From Ureibacillus sinduriensis BLB-1 = JCM 15800 (GTDB lineage Bacteria; Bacillota; Bacilli; Bacillales_A; Planococcaceae), in assembly GCF_000772955.1 (NCBI RefSeq), contig NZ_JPVO01000055.1, positions 637,936 through 701,935 on the forward strand: a stretch of DNA of 64,000 nucleotides. Direction: 5' to 3'. Positions 16,778-25,600 of the stretch are shown here, piece by piece (position 1 is the stretch's first letter; each line of letters begins with the position of its first letter). The translations under genes and the position numbers were made by a program. The notes under the pieces were generated by a model. It was not told the origin of the DNA and ran no database searches. It was given only the letters and a program-made list of their open reading frames with translations.

Positions 16778-19700
16778 AAAGTACCACGTTGTCGCAATCC
16801 CGATTCGTATTGTGGTCAACCGTTTTGGAGATCATGATCCAGATGGCATGATGTATGTGTTGAAAGAGAATGAAAGTCTTGTAAGGAAACAAGTAGATTT
16901 AAATCCTTTTTCAACAGTAGATTTAGTTGAACCATTAGTCATTCGTGCAAACGTCGGAGATGAAATTGAAGTTCTGTTTGAAAACCAACTCCCGTTTAAC
17001 ACAGGGATGCATATTCAAAATGCGGAATATGATGTCTTTACGTCCGACGGGGCATTTGTCGGTATAAATCCGGATACTACCGTTCCTAAAGGGAAGGCCA
17101 TTCTCTATAAATGGAAAGTGGATCATGAAGGAGTTCATTTCTTCTCGGATTTAGGAAATCCCTTATCAAGCGAAAAAGGGAGCAATGTACATGGATTGTT
17201 TGGTGCACTATTTGTGGAACCGAGGGGCTCGTGGTGGACAGATCCAACGACAGGCAAACCGTTAAGAAGTGGATTATACGCCGATATCCACAATCCCTTA
17301 TTGCCTTCTTTCCGGGAATATGGTTGGTTTTTCCATGATGAGATGGAAGTTGACGATTTGACAGGGCAGGCGCCGATCAGTCCACATACACTTCAGCCGG
17401 AAGCAACACACTTAGTAAACTATCGTTCTGAACCAATGAGGAATCGGTTGCGCCTCATTCAAGAAGGCGTAGTATGCCCGGATTGTGAAGGGGAAGAGGT
17501 ACACCATGATTCTTGGGTATTTGGAGACCCGGATACACCGATTCTGCGCAGCTATATAGGCGATCCCGTTAAGATCCGTCTTGTACACGGAGGAGTGCAA
17601 GAAACCCATTCATTCCACTATCATGTTCACCAATGGTTGTTTGATCAAAATGACATGGATTCGGCTGTTCTTGATGTGCAGGCAATTTCACCACAGGCAC
17701 AATATACAGTTTCCCCGGCATATGGCTCCGGAAGTTATCAAGGTGCCTTTGGAGATGCCATCATTCACTGCCACCTTTACCCACACTTTGGGGAGGGGAT
17801 GTGGGGCATGCAGAGGATTTTCGATACATTGCAGGATGGCAGTATGTGTTATCCGAACGGTGTGGAAATAAAGGCGCTTCAGCCTCTGCCGGATAGACCA
17901 TGTCCACCAAAACCGACCCCTGAAAAACCAGGTTTTCCGAACTTCATCCCCGGTATCCCCGGTTTCAAGGCACCAAGACCGCCACTTGGAATCGAGGGTG
18001 GCAGAATGTCGACTAAACTGGAAGAAAATCATTTTGCCAAAAACGCTGTTCCTGGCGCGGTTTTCGTAAATCCTGCAAGTCCGAACACGCCAATCCGGGA
18101 ATTCAATGTTGCTTTGATTCAAATGCCGATTGTATATAACAAGGAAGGCTGGTATGACCCGGAAGGCAGGCTTTATGTTTTGGAAGAAGATGAAGAAGAT
18201 ATCAGATGTGGCAATAAGAAACCTGAACCGCTTGTAATTAGGGCCAATGCAGGTGAAGTGATCCGTTTCAGGTTCACCAATAAATTACCGGAAACAATCG
18301 GGGGAAATGCTTTCCAATTGGTTAATCGAACGTATGAAGCCGGTATGCATGTCCATTTCGTAAAATTCGATGTCCTTGTATCCGATGGGGCAAACGTTGG
18401 TTGGAACTATGATTCTTCCGTTTTGCCTGGAGAGACAATCGAATACCAATGGTTTGCAGATGTCGAGTTGAAATCCGCCTTCTGGCATGACCATCTTTTC
18501 GCAAACGAACATCAACAGCACGGTGTATTTGCAAGCATCAATATAGAGCCTAGGGGGTCCGTATACCTCGATCCATTTACGGGTGAATTAATGAATGCCG
18601 GCACCCAAAGCATGATTGTTAACCCACTCATCCCGGACTTCAGGGAAATTAACCTATTTGTTCACGACTTTGCCCTGTTGTTTGATAAGAACGGAAATCC
18701 ACTGAACCCACCACCATTCCCTGGTTCACCCGATGATCCCGGTGTCATGGGAATCAATTATCGGAATGAACCTTTGCAGTTCCGGCTAAAAGAGCCTGAT
18801 TGCGACCCAGCCTATGTTTTTAGCTCGTGGATGCATGGTGATCCGGTAACACCTTTATTGGAAACCTATAATGGTGATCCCGTCCGTGTCCGTTTGCTGC
18901 AAGGTTCTCACGAGGAGTCGCATAGTTTCAATCTGCATAGACAAAGATGGCATCGGGAACGTGGCGATCTAGATTCCGAGCTTGATCAGCAACGGCATCT
19001 TGTCATTGCCGAATCCTTCACCCTTGAATTTAGTATTGAAGGGAAAGGGGACTTCGATATGCTCTACCATTATGGATCCATTGATGATCTTTGGCTCGGC
19101 AACTGGGGAATTTTCCGTACCTTTGGGAGTCGGGTAAAACATTTGAAACCTTTACCCGACCGCCCGGAAATCCCATGGAGGGAAGAGCCTTTGCCGGAAA
19201 AAACGGGCAAAAGGCCACTGCCAGCCATAGTGGATAGGGTGGGCTATCCAAAAGGCTCAAAAGTCAGGAAATACGATGTCGTTGCACTCAACTCCAACAT
19301 CTTTTATAACGATGATGGTGATCATGATCCATTTGGTATCATATTCGCCTTCAAGGAGGATGTGGAAGATATTTTATGTGGAAAGTTAAATCCGGAACCG
19401 CTAATCCTTCGGGCAAATGTCGGGGAGTACGTGGAGGTGACGGTAACAAACCTGCTGACGGGAATAGATCATCACAATGGCAGACATGGCTATCCAGATG
19501 TGCCCGTGGATGCATTCTTCCCGCCATCATGCCGCATCTCTTTGCATGCACAGCTGGCACAGTATGATGTAAGGCATTCGGATGGCGCAACGGTTGGCTT
19601 TAATTATGACCAAACCATCGGCCAAGGGGAGTGCAGAACCTATTATTGGTATATCGATCAACTTTTTGGTGCTGCAAATCTTTGGGATATGGCCGATATC

Positions 19701-20564
19701 CGAAATCATCGACATCATGGAGCATTCGGCATGTTAATAGCCGAACCGCTTGGAGCAAGTTATCTAGATGCCAAAACAAGAGAAGAAGTCGTTAAAGGAG
19801 AACAATTGATAGTCTCCGTTCCGATTTTGCCCGAGTTTCGGGAGTTTTGCCTTCTAATGCATGATGGTGTTAGATTACTAGATAAGAATGACAATTTGAT
19901 CATCGATCCTCAAGTGCTATTTGAAGATGAGGATGAAGAAGAACGTCCTGATTTCGAAGATCAAGGATCTAGGGGATTCAACTACCGAAATGAAAGATTT
20001 AGCAATCGAATCAAAAAATTCAAGGATGTTCACAAAGTGTTCAGTTCGAAGAAATTTGGAGATCCAAGCACCCCAATTTTTTTGGCATACCCTGGAGACC
20101 CAATTACGATGAGGTTGACGTTCCCTGCCGATCGTGCGAGAGCCCATTCCTTTGCAATCCATGGCCATAAATTCCTTAACAGTGAAAGGGATATAAATTC
20201 AGCTGTTGTTTCAGTAGTGGATCATAATACAGTCGGATCGAATGATAATCTCCAACTATTTTATGGTGCAGGTGGATTCTTAAACAGACCTGGTGATTAC
20301 ATGTATCGTTCGGGCAACATTCGTTGGGATGTTGAGCTCGGCTTATGGGGTATAATGCGTGTGCTGAAAAGAAGGCATAAAGATTTGGCCCCATTAAAGA
20401 AAATCAAAGTAAGAGCAGGTAAAACACTTAGAGTTGATGCAATTCCGCAAAACAACAAGGACAATAATGAGTCCAGACGCACGATCAAAGCAAGGGTGAA
20501 AAGAAATATACAAGAAGAAAGAAAACTCGGGAATGAAGGTACAGCGTTATGGAAAGATGTATAA
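16770..20564 (+). CDS. mnxG: MnxG manganese(II) oxidase (giant multicopper oxidase)
   Basis: 1264 aa from ATG 16770 (AAGGA 9 nt upstream; the ATG at 16761 touches that site and is unlikely). The protein is three tandem two-cupredoxin blocks, about residues 1-400, 420-800 and 820-1200, each opening with a 'DHDPDGMMYVLKENE'-like segment. Copper ligands are confined to blocks 1-2: HSFHYHVHQW (His 280, 283, 285), HCHLYPHFGEGM (His333-Cys334-His335, His339, Met344, type 1 and trinuclear ligands), MHVHF (His 527, 529) and FWHDH (His 573, 575). Block 3 has lost the matching residues. MnxG of marine Bacillus spores is about 1217 aa and oxidises Mn(II) to Mn(IV) oxide on the exosporium. The opening 'KYHVVAIPIRIVVNRFGDHD' fits what I remember of SG-1 MnxG. 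There is no signal peptide, as expected for a mother-cell-made spore-surface protein. Confidence 0.9.
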   Translation: MLRKYHVVAIPIRIVVNRFGDHDPDGMMYVLKENESLVRKQVDLNPFSTVDLVEPLVIRANVGDEIEVLFENQLPFNTGMHIQNAEYDVFTSDGAFVGINPDTTVPKGKAILYKWKVDHEGVHFFSDLGNPLSSEKGSNVHGLFGALFVEPRGSWWTDPTTGKPLRSGLYADIHNPLLPSFREYGWFFHDEMEVDDLTGQAPISPHTLQPEATHLVNYRSEPMRNRLRLIQEGVVCPDCEGEEVHHDSWVFGDPDTPILRSYIGDPVKIRLVHGGVQETHSFHYHVHQWLFDQNDMDSAVLDVQAISPQAQYTVSPAYGSGSYQGAFGDAIIHCHLYPHFGEGMWGMQRIFDTLQDGSMCYPNGVEIKALQPLPDRPCPPKPTPEKPGFPNFIPGIPGFKAPRPPLGIEGGRMSTKLEENHFAKNAVPGAVFVNPASPNTPIREFNVALIQMPIVYNKEGWYDPEGRLYVLEEDEEDIRCGNKKPEPLVIRANAGEVIRFRFTNKLPETIGGNAFQLVNRTYEAGMHVHFVKFDVLVSDGANVGWNYDSSVLPGETIEYQWFADVELKSAFWHDHLFANEHQQHGVFASINIEPRGSVYLDPFTGELMNAGTQSMIVNPLIPDFREINLFVHDFALLFDKNGNPLNPPPFPGSPDDPGVMGINYRNEPLQFRLKEPDCDPAYVFSSWMHGDPVTPLLETYNGDPVRVRLLQGSHEESHSFNLHRQRWHRERGDLDSELDQQRHLVIAESFTLEFSIEGKGDFDMLYHYGSIDDLWLGNWGIFRTFGSRVKHLKPLPDRPEIPWREEPLPEKTGKRPLPAIVDRVGYPKGSKVRKYDVVALNSNIFYNDDGDHDPFGIIFAFKEDVEDILCGKLNPEPLILRANVGEYVEVTVTNLLTGIDHHNGRHGYPDVPVDAFFPPSCRISLHAQLAQYDVRHSDGATVGFNYDQTIGQGECRTYYWYIDQLFGAANLWDMADIRNHRHHGAFGMLIAEPLGASYLDAKTREEVVKGEQLIVSVPILPEFREFCLLMHDGVRLLDKNDNLIIDPQVLFEDEDEEERPDFEDQGSRGFNYRNERFSNRIKKFKDVHKVFSSKKFGDPSTPIFLAYPGDPITMRLTFPADRARAHSFAIHGHKFLNSERDINSAVVSVVDHNTVGSNDNLQLFYGAGGFLNRPGDYMYRSGNIRWDVELGLWGIMRVLKRRHKDLAPLKKIKVRAGKTLRVDAIPQNNKDNNESRRTIKARVKRNIQEERKLGNEGTALWKDV

Positions 20565-21328
20565 ATTGCGGAAGTAATCCATGCAGATGCCATCAGCCTA
20601 AGGATTTGTTCGGTTCGCCCTTTCTTTGCCAAGGGCGCATACGAACAAGAAAATTTGCATCACCAAACAGCCCTTTAGATCAACAAGCATTGGATGACTT
20701 ACAATCTTGTATCGATGGGGCAAATGACTTACTGCGTTCATTAGGTTCCAGGCCAGATGAAGAAAATAAGAGACAACTACAGCTTTATTTCCTCGAACTG
20801 AGGGGGGAGGTTGTAACCGTCGAAATTATATGCGAATTTGAAAGGTTCGATGTCGAGGAATCTTCCAATCTTCCGAATGACGATATGACAATCAAAAAAA
20901 CAATTTGTCTGGATGGGAAAATTGCTACGGCCGGAAGAGATTTTTTGCAAGTGAATCAAAATGGCTCATCGGTTTTTATCCTCTACAAAAATCTCCTTTC
21001 TATAAGTAGGAAAGATTGTAAAGATGAGTTTGAGCTGGAGCCCGAGTTTATTGATGCAGAAAAAAATCTCAGAAGAAAGTTGGCTTTCAACTTTGGTGAA
21101 TTTGTTGCAAAGAATCCAAACTTTCTCAATTTGTTTTTCGGAATTCCGTTATTCTATATGCTAAAGCAGTACTGTGGTAAAGAAGCAATTGCTTTTACAA
21201 CGATGGGAATGGTCAAAGGGACAATAAGCGGGGTTGATATGGATCAAATCGTCCTTATAAATAATAGAGGGGAGATAATTATCAATCTTGGGGAGATTTG
21301 TTATATAAAAGTTATCAATCTAAAATAA
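20549..21328 (+). CDS. Mnx-associated accessory protein with N-terminal Cys cluster
   Basis: 259 aa. Its ATG lies 16 bp inside the 3' end of mnxG, so it is translationally coupled to it. The N-terminus MERCINCGSNPCRCH holds five Cys and His in 15 residues, a likely metal or disulfide site. The rest matches the plan of the gene at 15295: 'GKIATAGRDFLQVNQNGSSV', 'NLRRKLAFNFGEFVAKNPNF' and 'GMVKGTISGVDMDQIVLINN'. It is probably an additional subunit or assembly factor of the Mn oxidase complex; family not recognised. Confidence 0.65.
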   Translation: MERCINCGSNPCRCHQPKDLFGSPFLCQGRIRTRKFASPNSPLDQQALDDLQSCIDGANDLLRSLGSRPDEENKRQLQLYFLELRGEVVTVEIICEFERFDVEESSNLPNDDMTIKKTICLDGKIATAGRDFLQVNQNGSSVFILYKNLLSISRKDCKDEFELEPEFIDAEKNLRRKLAFNFGEFVAKNPNFLNLFFGIPLFYMLKQYCGKEAIAFTTMGMVKGTISGVDMDQIVLINNRGEIIINLGEICYIKVINLK

Positions 21329-21433
21329 TTTGTATACAAATTACAATTATTGTGTCTTGCGAAACAGTCAAGATATTATATAATAAATTGACGTATTAAA
21401 TTACTGATACCGGTAAACGTATTAATAATCGAT

Positions 21434-21471
21434 CGTGTGCATCGTATGCAAACGATGTACACGGTTTTCTT
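21434..21471 (+). terminator. Terminator of the mnx operon
   Basis: CGTGTGCATCG (21434-21444) pairs with CGATGTACACG (21453-21463) with one G-U pair, followed by TTTTCTTTTC. It lies 105 bp after the last mnx-region gene. Confidence 0.75.
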
Positions 21472-21641
21472 TTCCTGTGGATTTCTTTGGTTTTAGGCAA
21501 TTATGCTTTCTTGAAATTAGATGTTACATATTATATATTGACTCAATTAAAGAACATGCATCCTTCAACACAAATTGATAGCGCCTATCTTTTTTCGGGT
21601 CCGCTATATGATGCAAATATTATCAATATCTATAAATAGTC

Positions 21642-21670
21642 TTGACGTCTTAGTGTAAAATTTGTACACT
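21642..21670 (+). promoter_or_regulatory. Candidate promoter of the aspartokinase gene
   Basis: TTGACG (21642-21647), 17-nt spacer, TACACT (21665-21670). A GTGTA/TACAC inverted repeat overlaps the -10 box and could be an operator. No lysine riboswitch was seen in this 399-bp intergenic region. Confidence 0.5.
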
Positions 21671-21727
21671 GTGAACAATCAATTGTTTTTTCGGGAAATA
21701 CAATTTTAATAGTAAGGATTTGGTGAA

Positions 21728-23089
21728 ATGATTGTATGTAAATTTGGTGGTACATCCGTTGCTAACGCAGAACAAATTAAAAAAGTAGCAAATATAGTAA
21801 AATCCAATCCTGCAAGAAAGATCATTGCAGTATCAGCTCCAGGTAAACGTTTCGGCGACGATATTAAAGTAACGGATCTGTTAATCGAATTGGCTGATGC
21901 AGCACTTCATAATGGTAATGTAGTGCAAAAACTACAGGTTGTTGTGAACCGCTTTAAAGAAATTGCGGATGACCTTGGTCTCGACAATACAATCTGCGAA
22001 GTGATTGCAAAAGATATGCAAGAACGTATCGCATACGATAAATCAGATGAATTTGTATTCATAGATAATATTAAAGCCAGCGGGGAAGACAACAACGCGA
22101 AACTGATTGCCGAGTATTTCAATTCTATTGGAATGCCTGCAAAGTATGTAAGTCCGAAAGATGGTTTAGTATTGAATGATCCTCCGGAGCGTACGTATGC
22201 ACTCCCTGAAACATACGATAATCTGAAAGATTTGGCGAATGGGGAAGAAATCGTTGTATATCCCGGATTCTTCGGCTATACAAAAGATGGCACTTTACGT
22301 ACATTCGACCGTGGCGGCTCTGATATTACGGGGTCTATTTTGGCGGCAAGCGTTAGGGCGGATCTCTATGAAAACTTTACCGATGTTGACTGTGTGTTTT
22401 CGGCAAATCCTAAAGTTGTGAATGATCCTGTAGGCATTTCGGAAATCACTTACCGTGAGATGCGCGAATTATCATATTCAGGGTTTTCGGTATTCCATGA
22501 TGAAGCATTGATGCCCGTATATAAACTGGGGATACCTGTTAATGTGAAAAATACAAATAACCCTGCTGCACCAGGAACGAAAATACTTCCAACACGTACC
22601 CTGACAGGACGACCGGTGACTGGAATTTCTGCAGATAGCAATTTTTCAATCCTATATGTTTCAAAATACCTCATGAACCGTGAAATTGGTTTCGGTCGTA
22701 AACTTCTTCAAATTATTGAAGAGGAGCGAATTTCATACGAGCATACACCTTCCGGACTGGATGATATATCTATTATTATTCGTTCAAATCAACTGACGGA
22801 AGAAAAAGAAAAAAGAATTGTATCACGTGTTAAAGAAGAATTGCATGCGGATGATGTTTACTTCCGTCATGGAATTTCGATGATTGTCATCGTTGGCGAG
22901 GGTATGCGCAACAATACTGGGCTTGCTGCTCGTGCAGCAGCGGCGATTTCCAGAACTGGTGCAAATATCGAGATGATTAACCAAGGATCTTCTGAAGTAA
23001 GTTTGGTATTTGGTGTTCTTTCCCAAACAGAAAATCAAATTCTTCGTGCACTATACGATGAGTTTTTCGCTCCCATTACAGTAGGCTAG
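21728..23089 (+). CDS. thrD: Aspartate kinase (class III, YclM/ThrD-like)
   Basis: 453 aa. It phosphorylates aspartate, the first step to Lys, Thr, Met and diaminopimelate. Motifs are 'VCKFGGTSVANAEQIKKV' (nucleotide binding), 'IAVSAPGKRFGDDIKVTDLL' (the SAPGKR form typical of the B. subtilis YclM type), 'FDRGGSDITGSILAA' and a C-terminal ACT region with 'NTGLAARAAAAISRTGANIE'. The B. subtilis counterpart is inhibited by threonine plus lysine; that is not visible in sequence. Single-gene unit. Confidence 0.92.
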   Translation: MIVCKFGGTSVANAEQIKKVANIVKSNPARKIIAVSAPGKRFGDDIKVTDLLIELADAALHNGNVVQKLQVVVNRFKEIADDLGLDNTICEVIAKDMQERIAYDKSDEFVFIDNIKASGEDNNAKLIAEYFNSIGMPAKYVSPKDGLVLNDPPERTYALPETYDNLKDLANGEEIVVYPGFFGYTKDGTLRTFDRGGSDITGSILAASVRADLYENFTDVDCVFSANPKVVNDPVGISEITYREMRELSYSGFSVFHDEALMPVYKLGIPVNVKNTNNPAAPGTKILPTRTLTGRPVTGISADSNFSILYVSKYLMNREIGFGRKLLQIIEEERISYEHTPSGLDDISIIIRSNQLTEEKEKRIVSRVKEELHADDVYFRHGISMIVIVGEGMRNNTGLAARAAAAISRTGANIEMINQGSSEVSLVFGVLSQTENQILRALYDEFFAPITVG

Positions 23090-23110
23090 GAAAACCCTGG
23101 CGCTGTCGGT

Positions 23111-23146
23111 AGGTTCTACAGTTTATGAGCTGTAGAACCTTTTTTT
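23111..23146 (+). terminator. Terminator after aspartokinase
   Basis: Perfect AGGTTCTACAG / CTGTAGAACCT stem followed by TTTTTT. Confidence 0.9.
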
Positions 23147-23270
23147 AATGTAAATCACATGTTTAAGGCTAATTTTCGAGTTATTTTAAATTAAGGGTTG
23201 TTGAAGCTTTAAAAAAGTTGAAATATCTACTACTATTATGAATGATAATGATGGATTGGGTGGGGATAGA

Positions 23271-23801
23271 ATGAAAACATATACATATTGCCATCCGGAA
23301 GCAATCGAATATACGGGGGATATCCCGATTTTAAATGAAACTGGCGAGGTTGTTGCTTATTCCAGACGCATCTATGATAACTTTTTAAAAAAGCGATTTG
23401 ATGAAATTTTTGATTTTCGATATTTTTTAAAATATGATGTGCTCGATTATGATGGTGAAAAGCTTTTTACGGTGAAAAAAATCAGTAGAAGAGGAAAGCT
23501 ATGGTTCGAAGGAATTGAAGCTGAGACCAAGAAAAAATATATCATATCATACGAGAATTGGCGCATAGGGCTTCCGACACTTTATATTACAGACCACAAG
23601 ATGAAAATCCAGCTTGAAAAAGAATTGGAAGATTGGTCAAAATTTCTGCTTAATCAAGAAGAGATAGCGCGATGGAAAGCTGAATATTGCGAAACTGAAG
23701 GGGAATTTCATATGACATTGCAAATCAATGACAACAGCCCAATTCAACAACCGCAGTTTTTTATAGCAATATGCCAGGCGACGTTATTTGTCGGGGCATA
23801 A
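23271..23801 (+). CDS. Tubby-like (LURP-one/YxjI-type) domain protein
   Basis: 176 aa from ATG 23271. The repeated beta pattern 'DVLDYDGEKLFTVKKISRRG', 'LWFEGIEAETKKKYIISYEN' and 'TLYITDHKMKIQLEKE' resembles bacterial tubby C-terminal-like proteins, which may bind phospholipids. A downstream start was chosen over 23238 because the preceding bases GGTGGGGATAGA form a ribosome site. Assignment is tentative. It is followed by two small genes in the same orientation. Confidence 0.55.
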   Translation: MKTYTYCHPEAIEYTGDIPILNETGEVVAYSRRIYDNFLKKRFDEIFDFRYFLKYDVLDYDGEKLFTVKKISRRGKLWFEGIEAETKKKYIISYENWRIGLPTLYITDHKMKIQLEKELEDWSKFLLNQEEIARWKAEYCETEGEFHMTLQINDNSPIQQPQFFIAICQATLFVGA

Positions 23802-23817
23802 GGAAGGGGATGTAGAT

Positions 23818-24045
23818 ATGAAGGTGATCTTTGTCATAACGGCAACCGGAGAAGAAGTGCTGGAAATGGTTTCAAATGATGTGGCTGGTTTGCTCGCTGC
23901 AGTCCAAGGGGAGAATGTGACATTCCCTTTTGGGAGCTTTAAATATGATTTTCATACTTTGGACCACTATTTAGAAGATTCTGTGTATCGACAGGAACTA
24001 GTCGTATATTTAAAGGGAGATAGCAATGTCGCAACCACGCTGTAA
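23818..24045 (+). CDS. Hypothetical protein, 75 aa
   Basis: ATG 23818 preceded by AGGAAGGGG. A small mixed alpha/beta protein ('MKVIFVITATGEEVLEMVSN') without Cys or membrane segments. It lies 16 bp after the tubby-like gene, probably co-transcribed. Function unknown. Confidence 0.55.
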   Translation: MKVIFVITATGEEVLEMVSNDVAGLLAAVQGENVTFPFGSFKYDFHTLDHYLEDSVYRQELVVYLKGDSNVATTL

Positions 24046-24099
24046 ATTTGATTTGCAACGGCATTGATAGAGAGGTTTTTTGAAAGTGAGAGGGAATCG

Positions 24100-24327
24100 G
24101 TGATTCAGCTTTTTTTCATTGGCATTATACTTTATGCCATTTTGTTTTTATTGGCAAAAATGAATGTATTTAATGGGGTAACCCGTTTGCTTGCAGTGGT
24201 AAATTCTATAGTAATAATTGTTTGTGTTATTTTTATACTTGTAAAAACAGGGCTAATCCGAATGCTGGCAACGGCGATTAGCTTCCTGTTGATTAGATTG
24301 TCCGAGTGGATCAATTCGTTGATTTAA
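24100..24327 (+). CDS. Small membrane protein, 75 aa
   Basis: Two or three hydrophobic helices ('IQLFFIGIILYAILFLLAKM', 'VVNSIVIIVCVIFILVKTGL'). GTG 24100 has AGAGGG upstream; TTG 24064 would add 12 residues. Last gene of a three-gene group, followed by a terminator. Function unknown. Confidence 0.5.
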   Translation: MIQLFFIGIILYAILFLLAKMNVFNGVTRLLAVVNSIVIIVCVIFILVKTGLIRMLATAISFLLIRLSEWINSLI

Positions 24328-24334
24328 TTAAATG

Positions 24335-24367
24335 AAAACCGTTTCCTTATGTATGGGACGGTTTTTT
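24335..24367 (+). terminator. Rho-independent terminator
   Basis: AAAACCGTTTCC pairs with GGGACGGTTTT (one bulge), followed by a T run. Confidence 0.75.
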
Positions 24368-24473
24368 CTTGTTGACTGACTTTTTTCGGTACCGCTAAAC
24401 ATCAAGAAACCAAATGTGGTTTCAATGAGGAAATTGCTGTAAGATGGTAAAAAAGAAAAGGGTGTGAAAGAAA

Positions 24474-25442
24474 ATGAAGATTTTATTTACTCGTTTAATT
24501 CAATCTCCTCTATTGGAGCAAATTTCTAAACAATATGAAGTAGTCATGTGGAATGAAGAAAATAGTGTCATGCCAAGAAATGAATTGTTGAAAGAAGTAG
24601 CGGATGCCGATGCTATTTTTACTAATTTGACGGACCGATTGGATGCTGAATTTTTTGAACATGCCAAGAGGTTGAAAGTTGTCAGTACGATGGCCGTTGG
24701 TTTCGATAACATTGATTTGCAGGAGGCAACAAAGCGCGGAATACCAGTTGGCCATACACCGGATGTATTGTCGGAAGCTGTGGCGGAACTTGCGTTGACA
24801 CTGATGTTTGCTTGTGCCAGACGCGTCGTTGAAAGCATGCAATTTATTAAAGAGAACAAATGGGAAAGCTGGGGGCCTTATTTATTTGCAGGTCAAAAAA
24901 TCTCGGGGGCCAAGTTGGGGATCATTGGAATGGGGCGTATCGGAAAAATACTTGCTAAGCAGGCAAAAGCACTAAATATGGATGTCATTTATACGAATCG
25001 ACGTAGGGATGAGAAAGCCGAAAAGGAACTGAACGTTGAGTATCGTGAATTGGATAGCCTTTTAAAGGAGTCCGATTATGTAGTCATGCTCACTCCAGCT
25101 TCAAATGAGACCTACCACATGATGGGATATCGGGAATTCTCCCTGATGAAAGCGACAAGTATTTTTGTTAACGTTTCAAGAGGATCTACAGTAGATGAGG
25201 CTGGTCTATACCAAATTTTGAGAGAGAATAAAATTTTTGCGGCTGGTCTGGATGTTTTCGAAGTAGAACCAATTCAGCAGGATCACCCTTTGCTCTCATT
25301 GGATAATGTCATTGCGTTGCCGCACATTGGCAGTGCCACTAAGGAAACAAGGGATAAGATGGTTGAAATTGCATTAAAAAATATCTTGAATGGCCTAAAC
25401 AATGAGCGATTATTGCATACAGTAAACAAAGAAGTGTACTAA
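24474..25442 (+). CDS. D-2-hydroxyacid dehydrogenase (glyoxylate/hydroxypyruvate or 2-ketogluconate reductase type)
   Basis: 322 aa. NAD(P)-binding 'LGIIGMGRIGKILAKQAKAL' is followed by 'YTNRRRD', suggesting NADP preference. The catalytic Arg lies in 'VNVSRGSTVDEAGL', the Glu in 'DVFEVEPI' and the His in 'ALPHIGSAT'. The family reduces glyoxylate, hydroxypyruvate or 2-keto sugar acids. It resembles B. subtilis YvcT. Single-gene unit; the exact substrate is unclear. Confidence 0.88.
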   Translation: MKILFTRLIQSPLLEQISKQYEVVMWNEENSVMPRNELLKEVADADAIFTNLTDRLDAEFFEHAKRLKVVSTMAVGFDNIDLQEATKRGIPVGHTPDVLSEAVAELALTLMFACARRVVESMQFIKENKWESWGPYLFAGQKISGAKLGIIGMGRIGKILAKQAKALNMDVIYTNRRRDEKAEKELNVEYRELDSLLKESDYVVMLTPASNETYHMMGYREFSLMKATSIFVNVSRGSTVDEAGLYQILRENKIFAAGLDVFEVEPIQQDHPLLSLDNVIALPHIGSATKETRDKMVEIALKNILNGLNNERLLHTVNKEVY

Positions 25443-25600
25443 TAGTAGAGCTTCATCTTTGCGCATGTTGCCAATTCAGAATATTGGCAATAGCGAATAA
25501 AGTTATTTGGATTCTTTCAAATCGAAGTTATTTACTTAAGACTAAGAGTGTCTTAGAATAAAGACAGACTAGAAAAGTCCGTAAAAGGGGGAAAAGTAAG

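Noticed and set aside
16595..17138. Minus-strand ORFs opposite mnxF and mnxG
   Set aside because: Shadow frames of the mnx genes without ribosome sites.
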